Part shown: positions 1 to 6,562 of the stretch, in pieces
Layout: each line of letters starts with the position of its first letter
Position numbering within the stretch: the stretch's first letter is position 1
DNA from: Propionibacteriaceae bacterium
GTDB taxonomy: Bacteria; Actinomycetota; Actinomycetes; Propionibacteriales; Propionibacteriaceae
Direction of reading: 5' to 3'
Assembly (NCBI GenBank): GCA_031265725.1
Contig: JAISCH010000262.1
Location: forward strand, 1 to 9,211
Length of the DNA: 9,211 bases
Translations under genes and position numbers: made by a program
Notes under the pieces: generated by a model
The model's input: only the letters and a program-made list of their open reading frames with translations
Database searches by the model: none
What the model was told of the DNA's origin: nothing

Positions 1-1826
1 GTGAGGAACACCTCGTAGTCCATCGCCAGCCCGAATAAGATACCCCTCCCGAAGATGGGCAGGAAAGAGATCACCGGCCTGGTCTCAGCCAGGTTGATCA
101 GTCCGGCGAAGTAGCCCTCGTTGAATACCAGGGTCGTCGCGCCGAATGCCCCGCCCACACTGAGCAGATAGCCGAGCGCGGCCTTGAGCGGCACCCAGAT
201 CGAGCGGAAGACCATCATCAACAACAGGAACGACAATCCGACGACGAATAGCGCGAAAGGCAGCATCGAGTCGCGCAATCGGTTGGTCACATCGATGCTG
301 GCGGCGGTGAATCCGGTCACTGCGGTGTCTATGCCATAGCGCTGCTTCCACTCGGGCGCTTTGCTGTTGAGCAGGTGCACTAATTCAGTAGTGGCCGGAT
401 CGTCCGGTGCGGTGTCCGGAATGACTTGGACAAGCACTGTGTCAGCATTCTGGTTGGGGGTGGACATTGGCACCAATTGCACCCCTGGCATCGCCTCGAT
501 CTCAGCCTTCAGCCCATCGGCCACGCTCACCGGGTCGCTGGATTCCACGATATCCGCAGTGACCACCAAGGGGCCGTTATAGCCAACCCCGAAATGCTCG
601 CTGACCATGTCGAAGGTCACCCGGTCGAGTTCGCCAGGAGCGGACTGCCCCGAATTGGGCAAGGACAGCTCCAACTGAGTGGTCGGCAGGGATAAAGCCC
701 CCAGACCGGCGATCACCAGCAGGCAGGGCAGCACCGGCCAACGGGTCACCGCCTCCACCCACCAAATTGACGGCTTCCAGGCACCATGGCGTTTAGGCTT
801 CCGCGCCTTGGGCCGCAGCCGTTCCCCGAAGAAACCCAGCATCGCTGGGACCAGGCTGATCGCCAGACAGACCATGAACGCGACCGTCGCCGCCGACAGG
901 CAACCCATGATGGTCAGGAAGGGCAGATTGGCGATGCTCAAACCGATCAGCGCGATTATCACAGTCATCCCGGCGAAGATCACCGCCGATCCCGCCGTGC
1001 CGACAGCTCTGGCGGCGGACTCCTCGGCATCCAGACCGGCAGCGAGCTGGTCCCGGTGCCGGGAGACGATGAGCAGCGAATAGTCGATGCCGACCGCCAA
1101 CCCCAGCATCACCGCCAAGATCAACGTCGTCGCACTGACCGACATCAAGGCGGCGTCCATCGTCACCACACAGACTCCGCACAACACCCCGGTCAGCGCG
1201 GTCACCAGCGGCACCGTCATGCCGAACACTGAGCCAAGGGTGAGCACCAACACCACAATGGCCACAATCAGCCCGAGTGCTTCCACCCACGTCAGCTCCG
1301 GCATATGAATGGAGTAGATATTGCCGCCGATATTCGCCTTGGCTCCCGGCAGGAAGTCAGAAATTTTATTAACCCGGTCAACCAAATCGGCCCGGTCGGC
1401 ATCACTGAAGGACGACACCTCGCCGAATACCCGGATTGACGCCAGCGCATATTTCCCATCTGTGCTGATCTGTCCGGACACCTGATCCAGATATGGCGAG
1501 GTCACCCCTTTGACGTAACTAGCCTTTTCCAATTCTCTGAAATACTGCTCCAGATGGCTTTTGGCTTCATCGCCGTCCAAGCGCAAATTATCCGGAGCGG
1601 TCAGAATTAATTGGGCAGACGCGTCTGAGGCTTCCGGGAAAGTGACCGCCAAACGCTCCAAAGCCACCGCCGAAGCAGCGCCCGGTATGGTGAAGCCGTC
1701 ATCGAACACCCTTGGCGAGAGCAGCGCGCCGATACCTAAAAGGGCAAGGATCAATCCCCAAACTAAGACGACTCGCTTGCGCTGCCGAAAGCAGTTGCGG
1801 GCGAGCCGATAGAGAAATGAGGACAA
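1..1826 (-). CDS. MMPL/RND-superfamily membrane exporter, partial (C-terminus off the left edge)
   Basis: 608 codons read without a stop from a TTG start to the window edge. MMPL proteins are inner-membrane, proton-driven exporters or flippases of lipids and other hydrophobic compounds; the substrate here cannot be told. The N-terminus is short and basic, followed by TM1 (about residues 16-36), a periplasmic loop of about 140 residues, then a bundle of helices from about residue 179. The first copy of the family motif, GLAVGIDYSLLIVSRHRD, puts the key Asp at D248. The second, GLAMDYEVFL, puts D603 at the very edge. A second extracellular loop (about 355-500) separates the halves, so the duplicated MMPL layout is visible and about 100-200 residues are missing. 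TTG at 1826 is chosen because AAGGAG lies 6 nt upstream. The first third uses AT-richer codons (TTA, ATT, AAT) than the rest. Family call is firm; function is inferred only at family level. Confidence 0.93.
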   Translation of the reverse strand, partial: MSSFLYRLARNCFRQRKRVVLVWGLILALLGIGALLSPRVFDDGFTIPGAASAVALERLAVTFPEASDASAQLILTAPDNLRLDGDEAKSHLEQYFRELEKASYVKGVTSPYLDQVSGQISTDGKYALASIRVFGEVSSFSDADRADLVDRVNKISDFLPGAKANIGGNIYSIHMPELTWVEALGLIVAIVVLVLTLGSVFGMTVPLVTALTGVLCGVCVVTMDAALMSVSATTLILAVMLGLAVGIDYSLLIVSRHRDQLAAGLDAEESAARAVGTAGSAVIFAGMTVIIALIGLSIANLPFLTIMGCLSAATVAFMVCLAISLVPAMLGFFGERLRPKARKPKRHGAWKPSIWWVEAVTRWPVLPCLLVIAGLGALSLPTTQLELSLPNSGQSAPGELDRVTFDMVSEHFGVGYNGPLVVTADIVESSDPVSVADGLKAEIEAMPGVQLVPMSTPNQNADTVLVQVIPDTAPDDPATTELVHLLNSKAPEWKQRYGIDTAVTGFTAASIDVTNRLRDSMLPFALFVVGLSFLLLMMVFRSIWVPLKAALGYLLSVGGAFGATTLVFNEGYFAGLINLAETRPVISFLPIFGRGILFGLAMDYEVFL

Positions 1827-1832
1827 TGCGCA

Positions 1833-1838
1833 CTCCTT
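1833..1838 (-). promoter_or_regulatory. Ribosome binding site supporting a TTG start
   Basis: AAGGAG on the minus strand, separated by 6 nt from the TTG at 1826. It is the best Shine-Dalgarno match near this end and decides the otherwise unobvious start of the MMPL gene. No in-frame ATG gives the full first membrane helix. Confidence 0.75.
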
Positions 1839-1861
1839 AGCTTTACCGATGTCAAACTGAC

Positions 1862-1880
1862 TCCATCAAGTGTAGATGGA
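1862..1880. promoter_or_regulatory. Operator-like 19-bp inverted repeat
   Basis: TCCATC-N7-GATGGA, six perfect base pairs per arm around a 7-bp centre. It covers the candidate -10 box (TACACT on the minus strand, 1869-1874) of the MMPL gene. A bound repressor there would block transcription, and MMPL exporters are often controlled by TetR- or MarR-type repressors. No such regulator gene is in the window, so its protein is unknown. The operator role is inferred from position and symmetry. Confidence 0.45.
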
Positions 1881-1896
1881 AGCCCCAGCAGACCAA
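1869..1896 (-). promoter_or_regulatory. Candidate promoter of the MMPL gene
   Basis: On the minus strand, TTGGTC (1891-1896), a 16-bp spacer and TACACT (1869-1874) resemble sigma-70-type -35/-10 boxes. The predicted start of transcription lies about 35-40 nt before the TTG codon. The -10 box sits inside the 1862-1880 palindrome. Called by eye only. Confidence 0.4.
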
Positions 1897-2000
1897 GAGC
1901 AACGGCCATCGGCTCAATTACCCGCTGCCGACAACTGCTCTATACGACCAGTGTCAGCAGTGATCCGAAGCTCAAACTCCAGCTTCTCGATAACTCAGTC

Positions 2001-2029
2001 TTAACTTCAGGTAAAATCTGAGATATTTT
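2001..2029 (+). promoter_or_regulatory. Candidate promoter of the lipoprotein gene
   Basis: TTAACT (2001-2006), a 17-bp spacer and TATTTT (2024-2029) match four of six bases each of the -35 and -10 consensus. The leader would be about 90 nt. A second possibility nearer the gene is TTGTAT (2044-2049) with TAAACT (2068-2073), spacer 18. Which is used cannot be told from sequence. Confidence 0.35.
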
Positions 2030-2030
2030 A
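2012..2030. promoter_or_regulatory. Operator-like 19-bp inverted repeat upstream of the lipoprotein gene
   Basis: TAAAAT-N7-ATTTTA with six perfect pairs per arm. It covers the spacer and -10 box of the candidate plus-strand promoter. Its 6-7-6 geometry equals that of 1862-1880, but the half-site sequence differs and is AT-only, so chance in an AT-rich tract is a real alternative. Confidence 0.35.
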
Positions 2031-2077
2031 GCTGCCTGCCTACTTGTATGACTAGATTTTATAGGACTAAACTTCTT

Positions 2078-2108
2078 CCGGAATAATTTCATCCCCGAAA
2101 TAATTTCA
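2078..2108 (+). repeat. Tandem pair of near-identical 14-mers
   Basis: CCGGAATAATTTCA (2078-2091) and CCGAAATAATTTCA (2095-2108) match at 13 of 14 positions with a 17-bp period. They lie in the leader just before the lipoprotein Shine-Dalgarno (GAAGGAG, 2117-2123). They could be direct-repeat binding sites, an mRNA leader element, or a local duplication. Confidence 0.6.
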
Positions 2109-2127
2109 GTCTACCCGAAGGAGCAAA

Positions 2128-2589
2128 ATGAAACGAACACTGATTGGTGCGATGGTGGCCGCCGCATTGCTCGGCGCCTCGCTGTTGACCGGATGCAGTG
2201 GTGGTGGCGGCGATGTCACATATGTCACAAAAGGTGGCGAAAAGCTGACCCAAGCCCAATATGAGGCACAAACCACGGACGCCCGTAATCAAGACGCGCC
2301 CAGCAATATTGTCCAGATTGACGCCAAGAATGGCAGCACCATCATCTATCGCGTCGAGATGGATAGCGGCACAGACTACGAATGGATTGAGCAAGTCGAT
2401 CCGGCATTCCTGCAGACCGAAACCAAAGATGAGAGCAAGCCAGACGGCGACGGCGGCAAGATCGTTTACACCTATAAGTTCAAGGCCTTGAAGGCTGGCG
2501 AGACGAATTTGGAGTTGGCCTTCCGCAAGGCTGGCGATGCAAGCGTTGCGAATGAATCTCAACTGAGTGTCAAGGTAGTCATCTCCTGA
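2128..2589 (+). CDS. Small lipoprotein, chagasin/I42-type protease inhibitor-like
   Basis: 153 residues. The start is an n-region KR and a hydrophobic core followed by a lipobox LTGC with lipidated Cys23, so it should be exported and anchored to the outer face of the membrane. A Ser/Gly linker follows. From about residue 60 to the end the sequence resembles the chagasin (MEROPS I42) fold: a DYEW segment near 83-86 in place of the family's GY.W loop, then YTYKFKALKAGETNLELAFR (114-133), which closely matches the family's conserved F.A...G...L.L.YR strand pair. Family members inhibit papain-like cysteine proteases with three loops. Here the NPTTG loop is not recognisable (DSGTD occupies the site) and no RPW motif follows, so inhibition is uncertain. 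The ATG is preceded by GAAGGAG with a 4-nt spacer. Codons are AT-richer than in the wall genes. It is monocistronic and divergent from the MMPL exporter. Confidence 0.85.
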   Translation: MKRTLIGAMVAAALLGASLLTGCSGGGGDVTYVTKGGEKLTQAQYEAQTTDARNQDAPSNIVQIDAKNGSTIIYRVEMDSGTDYEWIEQVDPAFLQTETKDESKPDGDGGKIVYTYKFKALKAGETNLELAFRKAGDASVANESQLSVKVVIS

Positions 2590-2606
2590 CCCATTTCTCT
2601 ACCCAC

Positions 2607-2639
2607 TGAAGCCCTCGGAGCAGACCTCCGGGGGCTTCA
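2607..2639. terminator. Bidirectional hairpin between convergent genes
   Basis: A 14-bp stem, arms 2607-2620 and 2626-2639, with one G-T wobble and a 5-nt CAGAC loop. It lies 18 nt after the lipoprotein stop and 16 nt after the stop of the convergent mannosyltransferase gene. There is no U-run on either side, so it may work by stem stability alone, as is common in actinobacteria. Confidence 0.75.
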
Positions 2640-2654
2640 ATGTCTCAGCGGGGA

Positions 2655-3740
2655 TTAACTGGCCCAAGCCCCGGTGAAAAACAGCCAGGCCCAAATTCCC
2701 TGCGCCAGCAGGCAGACCACTGCGGCGGCGGCCACTCCCAGCTTGGCGGGCGTGGAACGTACCTCGGCCAGCTTCCCCGCCTCGGTCCACAGCGGGAACC
2801 AGAGCAACACCGCCCGGTTGACCGACAGCAGCCAATAGGACGTTGAGAAGGCGATGAGCTGCACCCCGATCCAACTCGCCTGGGCCAGCTTCTTCCGGGC
2901 CAGGCAAAGCACAGTGATTGCCAGCCCGACCGCCATTGAGATGAGTTCTCCCCGGAAGACCCACGACCACTCCGGATGATCCGGGTAAGCGCCGGGGGCG
3001 GCAGCGTTGAAAGTATGCTCAAGACAGACCCAGGGCCAGGTCAACTCACGGTTCCAGCCCGCCGATTGAGCGTCGAACCAGGCCATCCAGCTCCCCCGCA
3101 CCAGATAGAGGTAGCCCGCGTAAGCGAAGATCACCCCGAGCGGGATCAACATCCAAGCGGCGTGCTTGCAACGGGTGATCCAGCGCTCCACCCGGTCGTC
3201 GGTGGCGATGGCTTGAGTCAAGGCGAGGATGACCAGCGCCCCGAATAGGAACAGCCCCGACACCCGCACGCTAGCCGCGACTCCAGCCAGTATCGCCGCC
3301 TGTCCCCAATGCTTAGCTTCAGCCCTCTCCCAGGCCCAGAACGCTGCTGCACAAAACAGCGACTCGGTGTAGGGGACCACGGTGAAAACACCCACCGGGG
3401 CGATTATCCAAGCGACTGCGGCACCCCAACCACCCATCCGGTAAAGCGCGGCGGCGGCGACCAGGGACAGCCCAGCGGCCAACACCGCTCCGGCGACTAC
3501 CACCGGCAGGCCAGTCCAGGAGATAGCCCTGAGAATCAGTGGCCAACCGGGAAAGAAGGCGATATCGTTCGTCACCGCATAGCCATCGTTGGCGATTGCC
3601 AAGAAATGCTGCACATCCCAGTTGCCGAGCACATCAGTCAAACTCTTGTTCTGGGTGAAAATGACGACTCCGGCGATCACCGCCAACATCGCCTTGCTGG
3701 CAATCCAACTCCAGATCACCAGTGAGCGGCCCGTCTTCAC
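2655..3740 (-). CDS. PIG-V-like (GT76-type) integral-membrane mannosyltransferase
   Basis: 361 residues, polytopic. The first helix (about 8-28) is followed by an external loop with NWDVQHFLAIANDGY (W41-D42), the likely polyprenol-phosphate-sugar-dependent catalytic Asp region. Then come AFFPGWPLI (61-69) and YTESLF (124-129), a further extracytoplasmic loop at about 214-265 rich in Trp, and NRAVLLWFPLW (308-318). This order matches the PIG-V/mannosyltransferase-2 family, whose eukaryotic members add mannose to GPI from dolichol-phosphate-mannose. Bacterial members are thought to mannosylate envelope glycans or proteins from polyprenol-phosphate-mannose; the acceptor here is unknown. Start is GTG; there is no Shine-Dalgarno but a -10-like box lies 7 nt upstream, suggesting leaderless translation. 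It follows the penicillin-binding protein gene by 123 bp on the same strand. As I recall, M. tuberculosis has a different membrane glycosyltransferase (Rv0051) in the same place after ponA1. Confidence 0.82.
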   Translation of the reverse strand: MKTGRSLVIWSWIASKAMLAVIAGVVIFTQNKSLTDVLGNWDVQHFLAIANDGYAVTNDIAFFPGWPLILRAISWTGLPVVVAGAVLAAGLSLVAAAALYRMGGWGAAVAWIIAPVGVFTVVPYTESLFCAAAFWAWERAEAKHWGQAAILAGVAASVRVSGLFLFGALVILALTQAIATDDRVERWITRCKHAAWMLIPLGVIFAYAGYLYLVRGSWMAWFDAQSAGWNRELTWPWVCLEHTFNAAAPGAYPDHPEWSWVFRGELISMAVGLAITVLCLARKKLAQASWIGVQLIAFSTSYWLLSVNRAVLLWFPLWTEAGKLAEVRSTPAKLGVAAAAVVCLLAQGIWAWLFFTGAWAS

Positions 3741-3747
3741 GCCAGCC

Positions 3748-3753
3748 AGTGTA
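3748..3753 (-). promoter_or_regulatory. -10 box giving a leaderless GTG start
   Basis: TACACT on the minus strand with 7 nt (GGCTGGC) before the GTG at 3740, so transcription should start at or next to the start codon. No purine-rich ribosome site precedes this GTG, which fits leaderless translation. No convincing -35 box is present. Confidence 0.45.
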
Positions 3754-3819
3754 TCGTGCGGACGAATCGAGCGTGACGAGCCAGGTGGAAAGCCAGCTTC
3801 ACCGTCAGCGCCCAGTCAT

Positions 3820-3841
3820 GGCACAACACACGATTGCTGCC
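3820..3841 (-). terminator. Weak stem-loop after the penicillin-binding protein gene
   Basis: On the minus strand GGCAGCAA pairs with TTGTGCC, with one bulged G and a 7-nt loop, 22 nt past the stop at 3864. No U-tract follows. It may attenuate readthrough into the mannosyltransferase gene or mean nothing. It is the only structure I see in the 123-bp gap. Confidence 0.25.
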
Positions 3842-3863
3842 TGGTGGCCGGGTCCGGGCTGGC

Positions 3864-6077
3864 TCAGGGAGTGGACGCTGGAGACGCCGCTGGACTGCTC
3901 GGTGGGGCGGGCGGGGTGGACTCGCCTGGGTCGGTGCTCGGATCTTCCGGGTCTGGGGTCGCGCTCTCGTCTGGATCAGGCTCAACGTCGGGAGTGGCCG
4001 ATTGCGTGTTCGTCGGCTTCGGTTTCGGCTTCATGGTGGAGACGCGCCGGGTCGGCGGATCGAAGGCGATCCGCTCCTTGCCGTCCATCGCGACTCTCAT
4101 GTAGTCCAGCCAAGTCGACGTCGGATAGCCCGAGCCGAAGGTACCGCCCAAGTCAGCGGTGCCAGCGTCGCCTTTGACAAACATCACCGAAGTGGTGACC
4201 TGTTTGGTGAAACCGACGAACCAGACCGCCTGGGTGGAATTGATGTTCGAGTTGTAGTAGGTGCCAGTCTTGCCGGCCACCGGATAGCCTAGTTGAGCGG
4301 CCCGGTAGCCGGTGCCGTCGCTGGCCACCTTGGTCAGCGCATAGGTGACGTCATTCGCCACGTCTTCTTCCAACGCCTGCGTGCTCTCCTCGGGGCCGGT
4401 GTAGATCACATTGCCCTGGGCGTCCTGCACTTCTTTGACCACATGCGCGGTGTGCCGGACACCGCCGTTGGCGAAGGTGGAATAGCCCAGTGCCTGATCC
4501 ACCGGACTGATTTCGCCGCCGCCAAGGGCGATGACGGCATTCTCGTTCCAACCCGGCCCGGTCGGCACGCCAGCGTCGTTAGCCGCTGAGATCACCTCGG
4601 CCGGACCGTCGGGGATATGCAGCACCAAGTCAACATAGGCCGAGTTCACCGAATTGGTGGTCGCCTGCTGCAAGGTGATCTGGCCGTACCGGCGATTGCC
4701 GGCGTTGCGCACCTGCTTCTTGCTTCCCGGCGGGGTGAAGGAATTGCCATTGAACCGGTCCTGCAGGGTCAGCCCATTGCGCAGCGCGGCAGTGAGCGCG
4801 TACGGCTTGAATGTCGATCCAGTGGGACGCTTGGTGGTCGCCCAGTTGCGGGAATTCTCCACAAAATCCGGACCGCCATACAGGGCGAGCACGCCACCGG
4901 TCTCGTTGTCTACCGAAGCCAACGCCCCATGCAGCTCGGCAGCCTTCTTCTTCGAGCCGCCAGCCATCGCCTCGGTCTGCGTCTGCACCGCCTTGACTGC
5001 GGCGGCCTGTGCCTTCTGGTCGAAGGTGGTGACCACCCGCAGCCCGCCGCCGCGAATCTTCTCCTCGGAGTAACCCGCCGCCTTCAACTCGGTCTCGACC
5101 ATATTGAGCAGGAAGCCTTTCGGCCCGCCCAGTTTGGAGTCGACCTTCGGCTTGACCAAGATCGACTCCGGGAGTTGGTTGTAAATCGCCGCCCGGTCGG
5201 CCTCGGTGAATCTCATCCCCACCAACGTCCCGGCTTTGTTCATCTCAACCATGCCGTTGAGGGTGTATTGGTAACGCTCCAACAGATCGGCGGCGTTCTT
5301 CTCGCCCTTGCTCGGATCGAGCAGGGAGGGATTGTTGATGATGCAAGTGAGCGCCACCGCCTCAGCCACCGTCAAGTCGCTCTGCGCCCTCGGCTTCTTC
5401 TTGTCATCGACAAAGTACGCCTGGGAGGCCGCTTCGATCCCGTACGCGCCCCGCCCGAAGTAGACCGTGTTGAGATAGTCTTCGATGATCTGCTGCTTGG
5501 GCAGGTCCTGGCCGATCTTGGCAGCCAGCACGATCTCGTGAAGTTTACGGGTGAGGGTCTTCTCCTGAGTCAGGTAGAGCACTTTGATGTATTGCTGGGT
5601 GATGGTTGACGCCCCGGTGACCTCCTCGCCGCGCAGAGCCGCCAGCCCAGCGCGGATCATGCCGGGGATCGAGATGCCCGGATCGCTCCAGAAAGTACGG
5701 TTCTCGGCGGCGATCACCGCGTTGACCACATACGGCGACATCTTCGCATAGGAGATCGACTGCCGGTTCTGAATCTGGTACGAGCCGAGCGTGGACTTGC
5801 CATCGTTGTAGTAGACGAAACTGGTATTGGTCCGGAAATCGGCATTCGGGTCTGGGAGCGGCGTGGACGCGTAGAGGATGGCGAATCCGACGAAACCGGC
5901 CACCACCACCAGTAACAGGCTGATCAGCGTCCACTGGAGGATACGCACCCACACTGAGCGTTTCTTCTTCGGACGTCGCTTCGCCGGTCTCCGGGAGGTG
6001 TGCTTTCCCTTCCGGGGTGTGGTTTTCGCAGTCGGCTTGGATTGGGGGCCAGTCTTGGCTGGCCGTTGGCTAGCCAT
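3864..6077 (-). CDS. ponA: Class A (bifunctional) penicillin-binding protein, PonA-type
   Basis: 737 residues. It polymerises lipid II into glycan strands and cross-links peptides outside the membrane. Order: basic Lys/Arg-rich cytoplasmic tail (1-42), one TM helix (about 45-70), GT51 glycosyltransferase (about 105-285), transpeptidase (about 380-660) and a Pro/Ser/Thr/Asp-rich tail (about 683-737). GT51 motifs: AENRTFWSDPG with catalytic-type E125, GASTITQQ (155-162), RKLHE with E181, and YLNTVYFGRGAYGIEAA. Motif I reads ENR...DPG rather than EDR...HxG, keeping the Glu. Transpeptidase motifs are intact: STFK with Ser421 and Lys424, SVN (476-478), and KTG (603-605). No PASTA domain is present. 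ATG is preceded by GGAGG with a 6-nt spacer. That site lies inside the end of the upstream DUF5318 gene, which overlaps by 8 nt, so the two are translationally coupled. The low-complexity tail may vary between strains. Confidence 0.97.
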   Translation of the reverse strand: MASQRPAKTGPQSKPTAKTTPRKGKHTSRRPAKRRPKKKRSVWVRILQWTLISLLLVVVAGFVGFAILYASTPLPDPNADFRTNTSFVYYNDGKSTLGSYQIQNRQSISYAKMSPYVVNAVIAAENRTFWSDPGISIPGMIRAGLAALRGEEVTGASTITQQYIKVLYLTQEKTLTRKLHEIVLAAKIGQDLPKQQIIEDYLNTVYFGRGAYGIEAASQAYFVDDKKKPRAQSDLTVAEAVALTCIINNPSLLDPSKGEKNAADLLERYQYTLNGMVEMNKAGTLVGMRFTEADRAAIYNQLPESILVKPKVDSKLGGPKGFLLNMVETELKAAGYSEEKIRGGGLRVVTTFDQKAQAAAVKAVQTQTEAMAGGSKKKAAELHGALASVDNETGGVLALYGGPDFVENSRNWATTKRPTGSTFKPYALTAALRNGLTLQDRFNGNSFTPPGSKKQVRNAGNRRYGQITLQQATTNSVNSAYVDLVLHIPDGPAEVISAANDAGVPTGPGWNENAVIALGGGEISPVDQALGYSTFANGGVRHTAHVVKEVQDAQGNVIYTGPEESTQALEEDVANDVTYALTKVASDGTGYRAAQLGYPVAGKTGTYYNSNINSTQAVWFVGFTKQVTTSVMFVKGDAGTADLGGTFGSGYPTSTWLDYMRVAMDGKERIAFDPPTRRVSTMKPKPKPTNTQSATPDVEPDPDESATPDPEDPSTDPGESTPPAPPSSPAASPASTP

Positions 6078-6489
6078 AGATGTCCTCCACGGTCTGCTGT
6101 CGCCGTGGCGGCCGACGCTTCACCCCGTCACCGAGTAGGTAGGAGCGAATGAGATGGTTCCATCCGCATTCCACGCACACTTCGACTACAAACACCTTGA
6201 ATTCTCCGTATTCGTCCTGCATCTCGACCAATTCCGGCGTGGATTTGATCCGGCCCGAGTATTGGCCGAGTTGGTCCCCGAAGACATAGTTGAGATTTAG
6301 CAGCGGTTCCTTGCCGCAGATCGGGCAGGGTCGCGGCGATTCCTCACCATGATGATAGGCCGAACGCACCAGCATCGGATCGGCGTCACAAGCGTCAACA
6401 GTGCTCAGCCGACGCTGCGGACGCCGCAACGCTTGCAGAGTATTCCGACGTTGCAGCGCATAATCGACTTCGTCGCGCTTCGACCACAT
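6070..6489 (-). CDS. DUF5318 zinc-ribbon protein, upstream partner of the PBP gene
   Basis: 139 residues from the ATG at 6489. It is soluble, with no signal or membrane segment. The N-terminus MWSKRDEVDYALQRRNTL aligns with actinobacterial DUF5318 proteins as I remember them (a VVDYALRRR-like start), which is why I prefer this start over an in-frame TTG at 6558. Two CxxC knuckles, CPIC (C55, C58) and CVEC (C105, C108), should bind one zinc. Conserved surroundings include a VFGDQLG stretch and CGWNHLIRSYLLG. The C-terminus is basic (KRRPPRRQQ). The function of the family is not established. Its 3' end overlaps the penicillin-binding protein start by 8 nt and carries that gene's ribosome site, so expression is linked. 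The same pairing occurs at Rv0049-ponA1 in M. tuberculosis (from memory), suggesting a wall-synthesis link. It may be leaderless: TAGGCT lies 7 nt before the ATG. Confidence 0.85.
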   Translation of the reverse strand: MWSKRDEVDYALQRRNTLQALRRPQRRLSTVDACDADPMLVRSAYHHGEESPRPCPICGKEPLLNLNYVFGDQLGQYSGRIKSTPELVEMQDEYGEFKVFVVEVCVECGWNHLIRSYLLGDGVKRRPPRRQQTVEDIYG

Positions 6490-6496
6490 ATCCTCA

Positions 6497-6502
6497 AGCC
6501 TA
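6497..6502 (-). promoter_or_regulatory. -10-like box before the DUF5318 gene
   Basis: TAGGCT on the minus strand with 7 nt (TGAGGAT) to the ATG at 6489. This spacing would make a leaderless transcript. The GAGG within those 7 nt sits only 2 nt from the ATG, too close to be a normal ribosome site. No clear -35. The same hexamer precedes the gene at 8082. It would give the DUF5318-ponA pair a promoter separate from thioredoxin. Confidence 0.35.
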
Positions 6503-6562
6503 GTCTGACACCGCAAGCGAACCGAAACCCTGTCGAAGGAGTCGGGGTCGTGTCTCAACCGC

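Noticed and set aside
793..1290. Minus-strand open frame of 165 codons
   Set aside because: It is a different frame of the MMPL gene, whose own frame carries the GLAVGIDYS motif and stays open from 1826 to the window edge.
3309..3725. Plus-strand open frame opposite the mannosyltransferase
   Set aside because: Shadow of the membrane-protein gene on the other strand; Gly/His/Pro-rich translation with no family resemblance.
4617..5609. Long plus-strand open frame (330 codons) opposite the PBP gene
   Set aside because: The minus strand here carries a complete set of GT51 motifs in frame. The plus-strand frame is a by-product of GC-rich codon bias, with no recognisable domain and no ribosome site.
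6490..6558. Longer DUF5318 protein from the TTG at 6558
   Set aside because: The added 23 residues have no family counterpart, the TTG has no ribosome site and it sits 4 bp after the thioredoxin stop. The ATG at 6489 starts where the family similarity starts.
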